From contig NZ_JAAEDL010000012.1 in assembly GCF_018129005.1 (NCBI RefSeq), positions 62,001-126,000 of the forward strand: 64,000 nt of DNA, in the 5' to 3' direction. Shown in pieces: positions 1-8,283 of the stretch. Numbering within the stretch: position 1 is the stretch's first letter; each line of letters starts with the position of its first letter. The stretch is from Neoroseomonas eburnea. GTDB lineage: Bacteria > Pseudomonadota > Alphaproteobacteria > Acetobacterales > Acetobacteraceae. The notes under the pieces were generated by a model that was given only the letters and a program-made list of their open reading frames with translations, searched no databases and was not told the DNA's origin. Made by a program: the position numbers and the translations under genes.

Positions 1-61
1 TGAGGCGGAAGACCTCCAGCGCCAGGCGGCTGGCGGGATGGTCGAAGGTGTTGGCGGACAT
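1..61 (-). CDS. 5' end of a truncated gene, possibly a MarR-type regulator
   Basis: Only the first 20 codons lie in the window: ATG at 61-59, running off the left edge. The visible peptide begins MSANTFDHPASRLALEVF, which would suit the first helix of a MarR-type regulator, but this is too little to identify a family by itself. The better hint is the palindromic TTGACAG/CTGTCAA site 20-40 bases upstream, of the size and position expected for an autoregulated MarR or similar dimeric repressor. No strong Shine-Dalgarno sequence is visible before the ATG. The call is inference. Confidence 0.4.
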   Translation of the reverse strand, partial: MSANTFDHPASRLALEVFRL

Positions 62-73
62 TACGACATCATA

Positions 74-99
74 CTGTCGTTTTGACAGGATGCTGTCAA
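74..99. promoter_or_regulatory. Overlapping inverted repeats, probable repressor operator
   Basis: TTGACAG (82-88) and CTGTCAA (93-99) form a perfect inverted repeat with a 4-base spacer. A second dyad, CTGTC (74-78) and GACAG (84-88), shares the left arm. The pair sits just upstream of the start codon at 61 of the leftward gene and in locally AT-richer sequence, so it probably overlaps that gene's promoter. TTGACA also resembles a -35 box. The regulator is not proven; autoregulation by the leftward gene is the simplest reading. Confidence 0.45.
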
Positions 100-367
100 T
101 ATACTGCGAAGAGCGCCCCGCACGCTTGAAGCGGCTCCCGTGCCGGGAGGCTCCGATCCAGGCCTCCATCACGATGAAAGCGGGGCGACGCGATCCGTCC
201 TGTTCCGGCGCCGGGCGGAAGCCGAAATCTTCGGCGGCACCTCCGCGAGGGGCACGCACCGCCGGCGCCCCTCCCCGCCGTGGATCCCGTTGCGGAGGCG
301 GTGCATCCGCAATCGGGCAGCGTCGGCCAAAAGGCCTCCGGAAAACCATGATCACGGCATCGCGGGT
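100..367. other. Intergenic sequence without a recognised gene
   Basis: This stretch lies between the leftward truncated gene and the 3' end of ribA. Short open frames exist on both strands, as expected at this GC content, but none has a ribosome binding site with recognisable protein content. Apart from the flanking operator and terminator hairpins I see nothing here. Confidence 0.4.
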
Positions 368-418
368 GCAGGGGACCGCGTCCCCTGCTGGGGGAGTACG
401 AGGGGACGACGCCCCCTC
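368..418 (-). terminator. Double hairpin downstream of ribA
   Basis: GCAGGGGAC (368-376) pairs perfectly with GTCCCCTGC (380-388) across a 3-base loop. GAGGGG (400-405) pairs with CCCCTC (413-418). Both lie 10-60 bases past the ribA stop on the leftward transcript. There is no T-run, which is common in GC-rich genomes, so a terminator role is inferred from structure and position. Confidence 0.5.
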
Positions 419-428
419 GATCCGGCAC

Positions 429-1613
429 CTACCCGAGGATGTGCCCGAAGCGTTCCGCCTTGGTCCGAAGGTAGCCGTCGTTCACGCCGTTGGGGTCGAA
501 AGCGTGTGCCTCGCGGCCCAACACCTCGATCCCGCAGGCGGACAGGCCTTCGATCTTGTCCGGATTGTTGGTCAGCAACCGCACGCGTTCGACGCCGACC
601 GCGCGCAGCATGGTGGCTGCGACCAGGAAGCTGCGCTCATCCGCCCCGTAACCGAGTGCCCGGTTCGCATCGAGCGTGTCGAGCCCGCCGTCCTGCAGCG
701 TGTAGGCGCGCAGCTTGTTCACCAGGCCGATGCCGCGGCCTTCCTGCGCCAGGTAGAGCAGCACTCCGCCTTCCGGGTCCTGCGCCATGCGCCTGATGGC
801 GCCGCGGAGTTGCGGCCCGCAGTCGCATCGCAGCGACCCCAGCAGATCGCCGGTGAAGCACTCTGAATGTGCGCGGACGAGGGGAGCGCCGCCCTCGGCG
901 GCGGTCTTCTCCGGCGTGCCGACGAGGATCGCGAGATGCTCGATGCCGCCATCGGCGGCGCGGAAGGCGATGATCCGGGCTTGCGGCGCGTCCTCAAGGG
1001 GCACGCGGGCCTCCGCCACGCGCGCGAGGGAAGTCGCGGCGGCGGCGGGATAGGCGAGCACCTCCGCTGCCGGCACCTGCAGCAGCCCGAGCCGCGGCGC
1101 CGCCGCCTCGCTCGCCGGTGCGGCGACGAGGGCAGGCAGCAGCCGGCCGAGCTTGGCAAGCGCGATCGCGGCCTGGGCGAGCGGCGGCGCGGCGACGCGT
1201 TCGGGCACCTCGGGCAGAAGACGCTCGGCGGTGGGATCCGCAAGACTGCGCAGCGCCTCGGGTGCGAGCAGGGTGGGCAGCAGGCGCAGTGCGACGATGC
1301 CATCCTCCTCCGCCGCATGGGGGACCGGGCGCTGCAGCACGGCGGCGGCGCGCACCGGGGCGAGCAGCAGCGCCGCCGGGGCCAGCGCCGCGCCGGCAAG
1401 ATCCGCCAGGCCCCGCGCGCCCACCGTCTCCGCCGCTGCGACGACGAGGGCGGTGTCACCCCCTTGCAGGACGACGGGGGTGCCGCGCCGCAGCTCCGAC
1501 ATCGCGCGGTGCACCTGACGGAGCGCCATCACTCGCGGGTCTGCCTGCTGCGGTGCGCCGAGAGAGGGCTCTGTGGCAGGGCTGCCGGAAGGCGTCATCG
1601 TCTGGCGTTCCAT
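429..1613 (-). CDS. ribA: GTP cyclohydrolase II with a degenerate RibB-like N-terminal part
   Basis: The protein (394 aa) should open GTP to 2,5-diamino-6-ribosylamino-pyrimidinone 5'-phosphate, the first step of riboflavin synthesis, in the cytoplasm. The C-terminal half (about 205-394) is a classic RibA domain: CFTGDLLGSLRCDCG holds the zinc ligands C252, C263 and C265 with the same 11- and 2-residue spacing as E. coli RibA, followed by EGRGIGLVNK (291-300) and TNNPDK (348-353). The first 200 residues are Ala/Leu-rich and only loosely like a DHBP synthase (RibB) domain; I could not find the RibB acidic motifs, so that activity is probably absent. The gene is alone on the minus strand, diverging from the response regulator across 261 bases, with hairpins after its stop. 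I saw no FMN riboswitch upstream. Confidence 0.93.
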   Translation of the reverse strand: MERQTMTPSGSPATEPSLGAPQQADPRVMALRQVHRAMSELRRGTPVVLQGGDTALVVAAAETVGARGLADLAGAALAPAALLLAPVRAAAVLQRPVPHAAEEDGIVALRLLPTLLAPEALRSLADPTAERLLPEVPERVAAPPLAQAAIALAKLGRLLPALVAAPASEAAAPRLGLLQVPAAEVLAYPAAAATSLARVAEARVPLEDAPQARIIAFRAADGGIEHLAILVGTPEKTAAEGGAPLVRAHSECFTGDLLGSLRCDCGPQLRGAIRRMAQDPEGGVLLYLAQEGRGIGLVNKLRAYTLQDGGLDTLDANRALGYGADERSFLVAATMLRAVGVERVRLLTNNPDKIEGLSACGIEVLGREAHAFDPNGVNDGYLRTKAERFGHILG

Positions 1614-1874
1614 TCTTCAGGCCATGGCGCTCCGGGAATGTGGCGCGCGCGTGGCGTCGGTTCGGCCCGACGGCATGTGGTGCGGGTGGCCCGAGCGTCC
1701 AGATGCGGATGATCCGAGCGCGCCGATGCATGAAACAGCAGTCACAGTGCTGCGAGAATGACCCCTGCTGCGCTCGCATATGGCAGACGCCTCGCCTACA
1801 AACCATAGTAGACGTGGGGAATCGGCCTTCCGCTCGTATGTTGCAGGGCCGATTGATGATAGGGGATATGGAGC

Positions 1875-2591
1875 ATGACCGGTCCGCGCCCGGTGCTGAT
1901 CGTGGATGATGACCCGGCGCTCCTGGCAACGCTTGTGGAGCAGCTGGCGCTGGATGGCGAGTTCGCGCCCGTCGAAGCGAAGTCCTTGGCGGAGGCCGAT
2001 GCGCGGCTTTCCGCCGATGGTGCGCGGTTCGACATCGTGCTGCTCGACATCGGCCTGCCGGACGGAGACGGGCGCGAATTCTGCGCCAGGATGCGGCGGC
2101 TTGGCCGTCGCATGCCGGTGGTGATGCTGACGGGCTCGGACAGCGAGGCGGATGTGGTCAGCGGCCTCGATGCCGGGGCCAACGACTACATCGCCAAGCC
2201 TTTCCGGCTGAACGAGCTGCTCGCGCGCATGCGCGCCCAGCTGCGCGGCTACGACAGCAGTGAGGACGCGATCTTCAAGGTCGGCCCCTACCTGTTCCGG
2301 CCTTCGGCCAAGCAGTTGCACGACCCGTCCCGGGGCAAGCGGATCCGCCTGACCGAGAAGGAGGCGGCAATCCTCAAGTTCCTCTACCGGGCGGGGGGCC
2401 GGCCGGTGCCGCGCACCGTGCTGCTGAACGACGTGTGGGGCTACAACAGCAACGTCACCACGCACACGCTCGAGACGCACATCTATCGCCTGCGGCAGAA
2501 GATCGAGCCGAACCCGGCGGAGGCGCGGCTGTTGGTGACCGAGGGCGGCGGCTACCGCCTTGAGCACACCGCGGTGGTCGAGGCGGGCTGA
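1875..2591 (+). CDS. OmpR/PhoB-family response regulator
   Basis: This 238-residue cytoplasmic transcription factor has a receiver domain (about 6-122) and a winged-helix DNA-binding domain (about 138-233). Visible receiver residues are the acidic cluster D11-D13, the phospho-acceptor D58 in LLDIGLPDGDG, the switch Thr T86 and K108 in AKPF. The C-terminal part carries the typical THTLETHIYRLRQKI helix and the GGYRL wing. The ATG at 1875 follows a purine-rich stretch (ggggatatggagc). No histidine kinase lies next to it, so it is an orphan regulator in this window and its signal is unknown. Small hairpins at 2644-2656 and 2663-2700 follow the stop. Confidence 0.9.
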   Translation: MTGPRPVLIVDDDPALLATLVEQLALDGEFAPVEAKSLAEADARLSADGARFDIVLLDIGLPDGDGREFCARMRRLGRRMPVVMLTGSDSEADVVSGLDAGANDYIAKPFRLNELLARMRAQLRGYDSSEDAIFKVGPYLFRPSAKQLHDPSRGKRIRLTEKEAAILKFLYRAGGRPVPRTVLLNDVWGYNSNVTTHTLETHIYRLRQKIEPNPAEARLLVTEGGGYRLEHTAVVEAG

Positions 2592-3008
2592 ACCGCGGTG
2601 CCGGCGTCCGACCGGAGGCCTGGTCCCGCTAAGGATCGCGCGGAGCCCGCCGGGCTGATAGGGGCGGCGGCAATGATTGATTTCCTGCGCTGCCGCCGCC
2701 GCCGTTCGTGCGCGGCCGCACCGCCAGACCCGTGCGCCATACCGATGGGGCACTGCGCCGCCGGTCCGAGCGTGCGCGTCGTCAGCCGGGCGAAGGCAAG
2801 GACAGGCGCCAGGCGCGCCGTTGCCAGCCGGAAGCCGACCCCGCCGCTGAAGTCGCCGCACTTGCCCAGCGCGGCGCCATGCGATGGCGGCGGCAGGCGC
2901 AGCGGCCCCATGAACATCATTGCCGACCGCCGAAGCGAGAACCTTTGAGCAGATCCCGATCGGGCGGGACCATCTGATCGGTGAAGATGCTTGCAAAAAC
3001 AAGGAGCT

Positions 3009-3048
3009 AGAGCGGTCCCCGTGAGCCAAGGCGACCGGAGACCGCTCT
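3009..3048. repeat. Palindromic intergenic element
   Basis: AGAGCGGTC (3009-3017) and GACCGCTCT (3040-3048) are a perfect 9-base inverted repeat around a 22-base loop. The left arm is preceded by the A-rich string gcaaaaacaaggagctag, which resembles short dispersed motifs I recall from alphaproteobacterial intergenic regions. I cannot show other copies in this window, so whether it is a dispersed repeat or a local hairpin is open. Confidence 0.35.
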
Positions 3049-3165
3049 GGAGGGTGATTGGGCGCGGGCTCCCTTGTCGGCCCGCCGCCGATCGCCCTGC
3101 CGGTGGGGACCTGGCGCGGAAGATGCGACAGGCGAGGCGATCCCGCGCAGGAAAGCCACTGATCG

Positions 3166-3183
3166 CATAAAGATATCCTTATG
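3166..3183. promoter_or_regulatory. Near-perfect palindrome, candidate SAH/SAM-responsive operator for ahcY
   Basis: CATAAAGATATCCTTATG is an 18-base palindrome with one mismatched pair, in an AT-rich patch about 80 bases before the ahcY start. A similar palindrome centred on GATATC is associated with methionine/SAM-cycle genes in proteobacteria and with the ArsR-family regulator SahR, as far as I recall. The palindrome is seen directly; the regulator assignment is inference, and no ArsR gene is in the window. Confidence 0.45.
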
Positions 3184-3263
3184 AGTGATCGAGGAGTCTG
3201 GCCTCCCCTGCCCGGCCGTGCTACCGGCCCCACCAACCCGTGGTGAAAGAGAGCTAGACCCGC

Positions 3264-4667
<1,404 letters not shown>

Positions 4668-4673
4668 CGGAAC

Positions 4674-4701
4674 GCGGGGGAGAAGAGAACTTCTCCCCCG
4701 C
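4674..4701 (+). terminator. Terminator hairpin after ahcY, left arm of a composite repeat
   Basis: GCGGGGGAGAAG (4674-4685) pairs perfectly with CTTCTCCCCCGC (4690-4701) around the tetraloop AGAA. It begins 7 bases after the ahcY stop and is followed by ACCCCCTCAACCTTCCTTGG. It belongs to the composite element at 4674-4923. Confidence 0.75.
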
Positions 4702-4903
4702 ACCCCCTCAACCTTCCTTGGCCTTTGGCGCCGCCTGCGGCTGTCATACCGGCCAGCCTTTCGGCTGAATCGGTCTGAGCGTTTTTTTCGCGCGCAGCCG
4801 CCACACCAACCCCGCGCGCCATGCCGCCGTGCCTCGCCGCCGACAGGTCCGCAGCAAGGCTCGGCGGCATCAGTTCCCAAATGACAAGGAAGGGAGGGGG
4901 ATC

Positions 4904-4923
4904 GGGGGAGGTTCTCCTCCCCC
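4904..4923 (-). terminator. Terminator hairpin after the thiolase gene, right arm of the composite repeat
   Basis: Read on the minus strand, GGGGGAGG is followed by loop AGAA and CCTCCCCC, giving an 8-base perfect stem 5 bases after the thiolase stop. The loop is the same as in the opposite arm at 4674-4701. Confidence 0.7.
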
Positions 4924-4928
4924 GACCT

Positions 4929-6131
4929 TCAAGCAACCTCGAACAACCCGGCGGCCCCCTGCCCGCCGCCCACGCACATCGTCACCACCACGAACTTCGC
5001 CCCGCGCCGCTTGCCTTCGATGAGCGCGTGGCCCGTCATGCGTGCGCCCGACATGCCATAGGGATGCCCGATCGAGATCGCGCCGCCGTCCACGTTCAGC
5101 CGGTCCTGCGGAATGCCGAGCCGGTCGCGGCAGTATATCACCTGGCAGGCGAAGGCCTCATTCAGTTCCCACAGGCCGATGTCGTCGATCTTCAGCCCGT
5201 GCTGCTTCAGCAGCCTGGGCACGGCGAAGACGGGACCGATGCCCATTTCTCCCGGATCGCAGCCCGCCACCGCCATGCCGCGATAGATGCCGAGCGGCTG
5301 CAGACCACGGCGGGAGGCTTCGCGCTCCTCCATCAGGACGGCGGCGGAAGCCCCGTCGGAGAGCTGGCTCGCATTGCCGGCAGTGATGAAGCGGCCTTCC
5401 TTCACGGCCAAGCCATCCTTGAAGACGGGCTTCAGCGACTTCAGGCCTTCGAGCGTCGTATCGGCGCGGTTGCCCTCGTCGCGCCCCAGGGTGGTGGGCA
5501 CGTCGCGCACCTCGCCGCTGGCCTTGTCGGCCACCTTCATCACCGAGCGCAGCGGCACGATCTCATCGTCGAAGGCGCCGCGGGCCTGGCCGGCGGCGGT
5601 GCGCTGCTGGCTCGTCAGCGCGTATTCATCCTGCGCGTCGCGGCTGATGCCGTAGCGGTCGGCGACGATCTCAGCGGTTTCCAGCATGGACATGTAGAGC
5701 TGCGGCACCCGTTGCATCAGCGCCGGGTCGGCGCGACGGAACCAGTTGGCCTTCTCGTTCTGCACCAGGGAGATGGATTCCAGCCCGCCGCCGACGGCGA
5801 CCTGCATCCCATCGTGAATGATCTGCTTCGCCGCGGTGGCGATGGCCATGAGGCCGGAGGAACATTGCCGGTCGAGGCTCATCCCCGGAACGGTGTCCGG
5901 CAGGCCGGCGGCGAGTGCCACCTGGCGCCCGACATTCGATCCCTGGCAACCCTGCTGCAAGGCCGCGCCCATGATGACGTCCTCGACCTCGGCCGGATCG
6001 ACCCGCGCGCGCTGCACCGCGGCATGCACGGCGTGCCCGCCGAGCGTCTGGGCGTTGGTGTCGTTGAAGGCGCCGCGATAGGCACGCCCGATCGGCGTGC
6101 GCGCGGTGGAGACGATGACGGCGCTGCGCAT
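4929..6131 (-). CDS. Acetyl-CoA C-acyltransferase (beta-ketothiolase)
   Basis: This 400-residue enzyme is a full-length, catalytically complete thiolase that joins or cleaves acyl-CoAs at the beta-keto position in the cytoplasm. The nucleophile C90 is in SLDRQCSSG, the activating H356 in GHPYG and the second C386 in [13 protein letters not shown] is present as well. It ends in a terminator hairpin shared with convergent ahcY. Upstream on the same strand is a PaaI-type thioesterase whose stop is 49 bases away, so the two may be co-transcribed. Whether it works in fatty-acid breakdown or in acetoacetyl-CoA metabolism cannot be told from the sequence. Confidence 0.93.
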   Translation of the reverse strand: MRSAVIVSTARTPIGRAYRGAFNDTNAQTLGGHAVHAAVQRARVDPAEVEDVIMGAALQQGCQGSNVGRQVALAAGLPDTVPGMSLDRQCSSGLMAIATAAKQIIHDGMQVAVGGGLESISLVQNEKANWFRRADPALMQRVPQLYMSMLETAEIVADRYGISRDAQDEYALTSQQRTAAGQARGAFDDEIVPLRSVMKVADKASGEVRDVPTTLGRDEGNRADTTLEGLKSLKPVFKDGLAVKEGRFITAGNASQLSDGASAAVLMEEREASRRGLQPLGIYRGMAVAGCDPGEMGIGPVFAVPRLLKQHGLKIDDIGLWELNEAFACQVIYCRDRLGIPQDRLNVDGGAISIGHPYGMSGARMTGHALIEGKRRGAKFVVVTMCVGGGQGAAGLFEVA

Positions 6132-6179
6132 GGCGCTTCCCTTCCCTGCCGTGGCGTTCCCGACAGGGTAGCGAAGCGG

Positions 6180-6611
6180 TCAGGGCGCGCCCAGCCGCTT
6201 CCACACCCCGTCGGCGGTGGCGACGATGCGGTCCCCCACGGTGATCTGGCCGCGGACGAAGACCATGGACTTCGTCGCGCGCACCGCTTCCCCGCGCGCC
6301 TCCATGAAATCCCCGGCCCGCGCGGCGGAGACGAAATGCGTATTGAGCTGGATGGTCACCACCGGCGCGCGGTGCGCCGCTTCCCAGCAGGTGGCACCGA
6401 GGATCTGGTCGAGGAAGGTCACCAGCATGCCGCCATGGACGATGCCATGCGCGTTGCCGTGCTTCTCCTCGGCGAGCAGGCCGTAGGCCCAGGCGTCGCC
6501 TTCCTTCTTCGACCAGAAGGGGCCGACCAGGGTGGGGAAGCCGTCGGCGTGCCAGCGGAACGGCTTCCAGCCGGCAGCGACAGGGTCGAAGGGGGCGGGG
6601 GTGTCGGTCAT
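6180..6611 (-). CDS. PaaI-family hotdog-fold thioesterase
   Basis: The protein (143 aa from the chosen start) is a small hotdog-fold acyl-CoA thioesterase. The central-helix motif HGIVHGGMLVTFLDQILG (55-72) includes the HGG turn and the acidic D68 expected of the active site in PaaI-type enzymes. I chose the ATG at 6611 because the longer frame (ATG at 6671) has a low-complexity start and would overlap the divergent GST gene. It precedes the thiolase gene on the same strand, so it may hydrolyse acyl-CoAs in the same pathway. The substrate is unknown. Confidence 0.82.
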   Translation of the reverse strand: MTDTPAPFDPVAAGWKPFRWHADGFPTLVGPFWSKKEGDAWAYGLLAEEKHGNAHGIVHGGMLVTFLDQILGATCWEAAHRAPVVTIQLNTHFVSAARAGDFMEARGEAVRATKSMVFVRGQITVGDRIVATADGVWKRLGAP

Positions 6612-6669
6612 GCGTCCGGCTTCGCCCGGCGGGCTGGCGGCGTCAACGGGGGGTGGTAGCGTGGCCCCC

Positions 6670-7302
6670 ATGCGCCTGTTCCACGCCGCCGGATCCCCCT
6701 ATGCCCGCATCGCCCGCATGGCGGTGATCGAACTCGGATTGCAGGACCGTGTTGCAGTGCAGGAGGCGACGCTGCGCGACCCCTTCTCCGCACTGCTGCC
6801 CTTCAACCCGGTGGGCCGGGTGCCGACCCTGGTGCTGGACGACGGCACGACGATCACCGAGACGACGCCGGTGCTGATGATGCTGGATAGCCTGGTCGAG
6901 CCCGCGCGCCGCCTGCTGCCGGGGCCGGACCGCCCGCGCGCTCTGGCCGCCTACGGGCGTGTCCTTGGCATGATGGACGGCATCGCGGTGTGGAACCGGG
7001 AACTGCGGCGGCCTCCTCATGAACGCTCGCCGGGCGTCATCGCCCTCGAGGCGTTGCGCGCCGTGCGCGTCGCGGATGCGCTGGAGCGCGACGTGGCGGC
7101 GGGCGTCTTCGTGGCGGAGGATGCGGCCTTTCTCGCGCTGGTTTCGCTGTTCGGATATTGCGAGCGGCGCCACACGATGTTCGACTGGCGTCAGGGAAGG
7201 CCTGCCCTGTCGGACCTGTTCGACGCGGCGCAGGCGCGCCCCTCCGTCGCGCAGACGGTGCCGCCGGCGGGCATGGGCGGCACGGCGCCGCCCATGCGCT
7301 GA
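6670..7302 (+). CDS. Glutathione S-transferase family protein
   Basis: The protein (210 aa) has the GST layout: an N-terminal thioredoxin-like domain (about 1-78) beginning MRLFHAAGSPYAR with S9 at the usual catalytic position, the cis-proline segment GRVPTLV, the glutathione-contact TITET segment, and an all-helical C-terminal domain. The start at 6670 is the first ATG of the conserved region; an upstream in-frame ATG would overlap the divergent thioesterase gene. Its stop codon ends at 7302, and the convergent Bug gene's stop begins at 7303, leaving no spacer. It is a single gene; substrate and role are unknown. Confidence 0.85.
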   Translation: MRLFHAAGSPYARIARMAVIELGLQDRVAVQEATLRDPFSALLPFNPVGRVPTLVLDDGTTITETTPVLMMLDSLVEPARRLLPGPDRPRALAAYGRVLGMMDGIAVWNRELRRPPHERSPGVIALEALRAVRVADALERDVAAGVFVAEDAAFLALVSLFGYCERRHTMFDWRQGRPALSDLFDAAQARPSVAQTVPPAGMGGTAPPMR

Positions 7303-8283
7303 TCAGGTCGGCGCGCGGATGTTGCGCGCGCGGATGAGAGTGCCCCACTTCTCGCTCTCGCGCGTCCAATAGACGGCGAATTCGGCCGGCGTGCCGCCGA
7401 CCGGATCGGCGCCCTGGGCCACGATCCGCTGGCGGAACGCGGGATCGTTCACCGCGGCGCGCACCGCCTCGGCCAGGCGGTCGGTCAGTGCGGCAGGCAG
7501 GCCCGCGGGCGCCATCAGCGCCATGTCGGTCGAGGATTCGAAGCCCGCCACGCCGGCTTCCTGCAGCGTCGGCACATCGGGTGCGAGCGGCGTGCGCGCC
7601 GAGGTGGACACCGCCAGCATCTTCAGCGTGCCGGCCGCGCGGTGCGGCAGCGCGGTGACGGCATCGATGAAGGAGACCTTCGTCTCCCCCGCCAGCACCG
7701 CCTGGGCGGAGGGTGCGCCGCCGCGATAGGGCACGTGGACCATGTCCAGGTTCGCCGCCGCCATCAGCAGTTCGGTCGCCAGATGGCTGGTCGCGCCGAT
7801 CCCCGCCGAGGAGAAGTTCACCTGCCCCGGGTGGGTGCGCACATAGGCGAGGAACTCGGCGATGTTCGCGACCGGCAGGGAGGGATGCACGCAGAGCGAC
7901 TGCGCCGTGCGCGCCACCAGGCTGATGCCGGTGAAGGCGGCGCGGTTGTCGTAGGGCAGTTGCGGCAGCAGATGCGGCGCGATGGCGTAGGTGCTGTTGG
8001 TGGCGAACAGCAGCGTGTAGCCATCCGGCCGCTGCTGGGCGACGTGGTTGTGGCCGATGGTGCCGGAGGCGCCGGCACGGTTCTCGACGACGAATTGCTG
8101 GCCGAAGACCTCGGTGAAGCGCTGCGCGAAGAGCCGCGTCATGGTGTCGGAGGACCCGCCGGCCGGCCAGGGATTGACCATCTGCACCGGCCGCGTGGGC
8201 CAGGTGCCCTGCGCGGCGGCGCCGCGCAGCGCGGGCACGGCAAGCGTGGCGGCGAACAGGGCGCGGCGGTGCAGCGCGGTCAT
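7303..8283 (-). CDS. Bug-type tripartite tricarboxylate transporter substrate-binding protein
   Basis: This 326-residue secreted receptor has a signal peptide of about 24 residues (MTALHRRALFAATLAVP..., then AAAQG), followed by the Bug signature regions: RPVQMVNPWPAGGSSD, FVVENRAGASGTIG and the YAIAPHLL and VPYRGGAP segments. Bug proteins capture carboxylates or related small solutes in the periplasm for a TctAB membrane pair, but no such pair is here. The ATG overlaps the hyuA stop (ATGA), so it is translationally coupled to hyuA-hyuB. The ligand could be an oxoproline, hydantoin or related compound handled by HyuAB; this is inference from context. Confidence 0.92.
   Translation of the reverse strand: MTALHRRALFAATLAVPALRGAAAQGTWPTRPVQMVNPWPAGGSSDTMTRLFAQRFTEVFGQQFVVENRAGASGTIGHNHVAQQRPDGYTLLFATNSTYAIAPHLLPQLPYDNRAAFTGISLVARTAQSLCVHPSLPVANIAEFLAYVRTHPGQVNFSSAGIGATSHLATELLMAAANLDMVHVPYRGGAPSAQAVLAGETKVSFIDAVTALPHRAAGTLKMLAVSTSARTPLAPDVPTLQEAGVAGFESSTDMALMAPAGLPAALTDRLAEAVRAAVNDPAFRQRIVAQGADPVGGTPAEFAVYWTRESEKWGTLIRARNIRAPT

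Larger units (their letters stand above)
2592..3263. other. Intergenic region upstream of ahcY
   Basis: About 670 bases separate the response regulator from ahcY. Near the left end are two dyads: AGCCC/GGGCT at 2644-2656 and GGCGGCGGCA/TGCCGCCGCC at 2663-2700, which may terminate the response-regulator transcript. The middle shows short open frames on both strands but no convincing gene. The right part holds a palindromic repeat (3009-3048) and an ahcY operator candidate (3166-3183), listed separately. I looked for a SAH riboswitch before ahcY and could not recognise one. Confidence 0.5.
4674..4923. repeat. Composite intergenic element, copy 1 (two inverted hairpin arms)
   Basis: The gap between convergent ahcY and the thiolase gene carries two related arms in inverted orientation. 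Each arm is a G-rich hairpin with loop AGAA, then CCCCCG and a C-rich tract, then CCTTCCTTG, and then TTTGG. The left arm is 4674-4728. The right arm, read on the minus strand, runs from 4923 to 4871 and ends CATTTGGGAACTG. The two arms act on opposite transcripts, so the element looks like a bidirectional terminator with a spacer. A second copy lies at 10390-10515 with different stem bases but conserved pairing. Confidence 0.65.

Noticed and set aside
1614..1874. A possible FMN riboswitch before ribA
   Set aside because: I could not find the conserved FMN-element pairing or its AGGGGU-type segments on the minus strand; the gap looks like a plain divergent promoter region.
3049..3263. A possible SAH riboswitch before ahcY
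   Set aside because: The consensus helices and GC-rich core of the ahcY-type riboswitch are not recognisable; only the GATATC-centred palindrome stands out.
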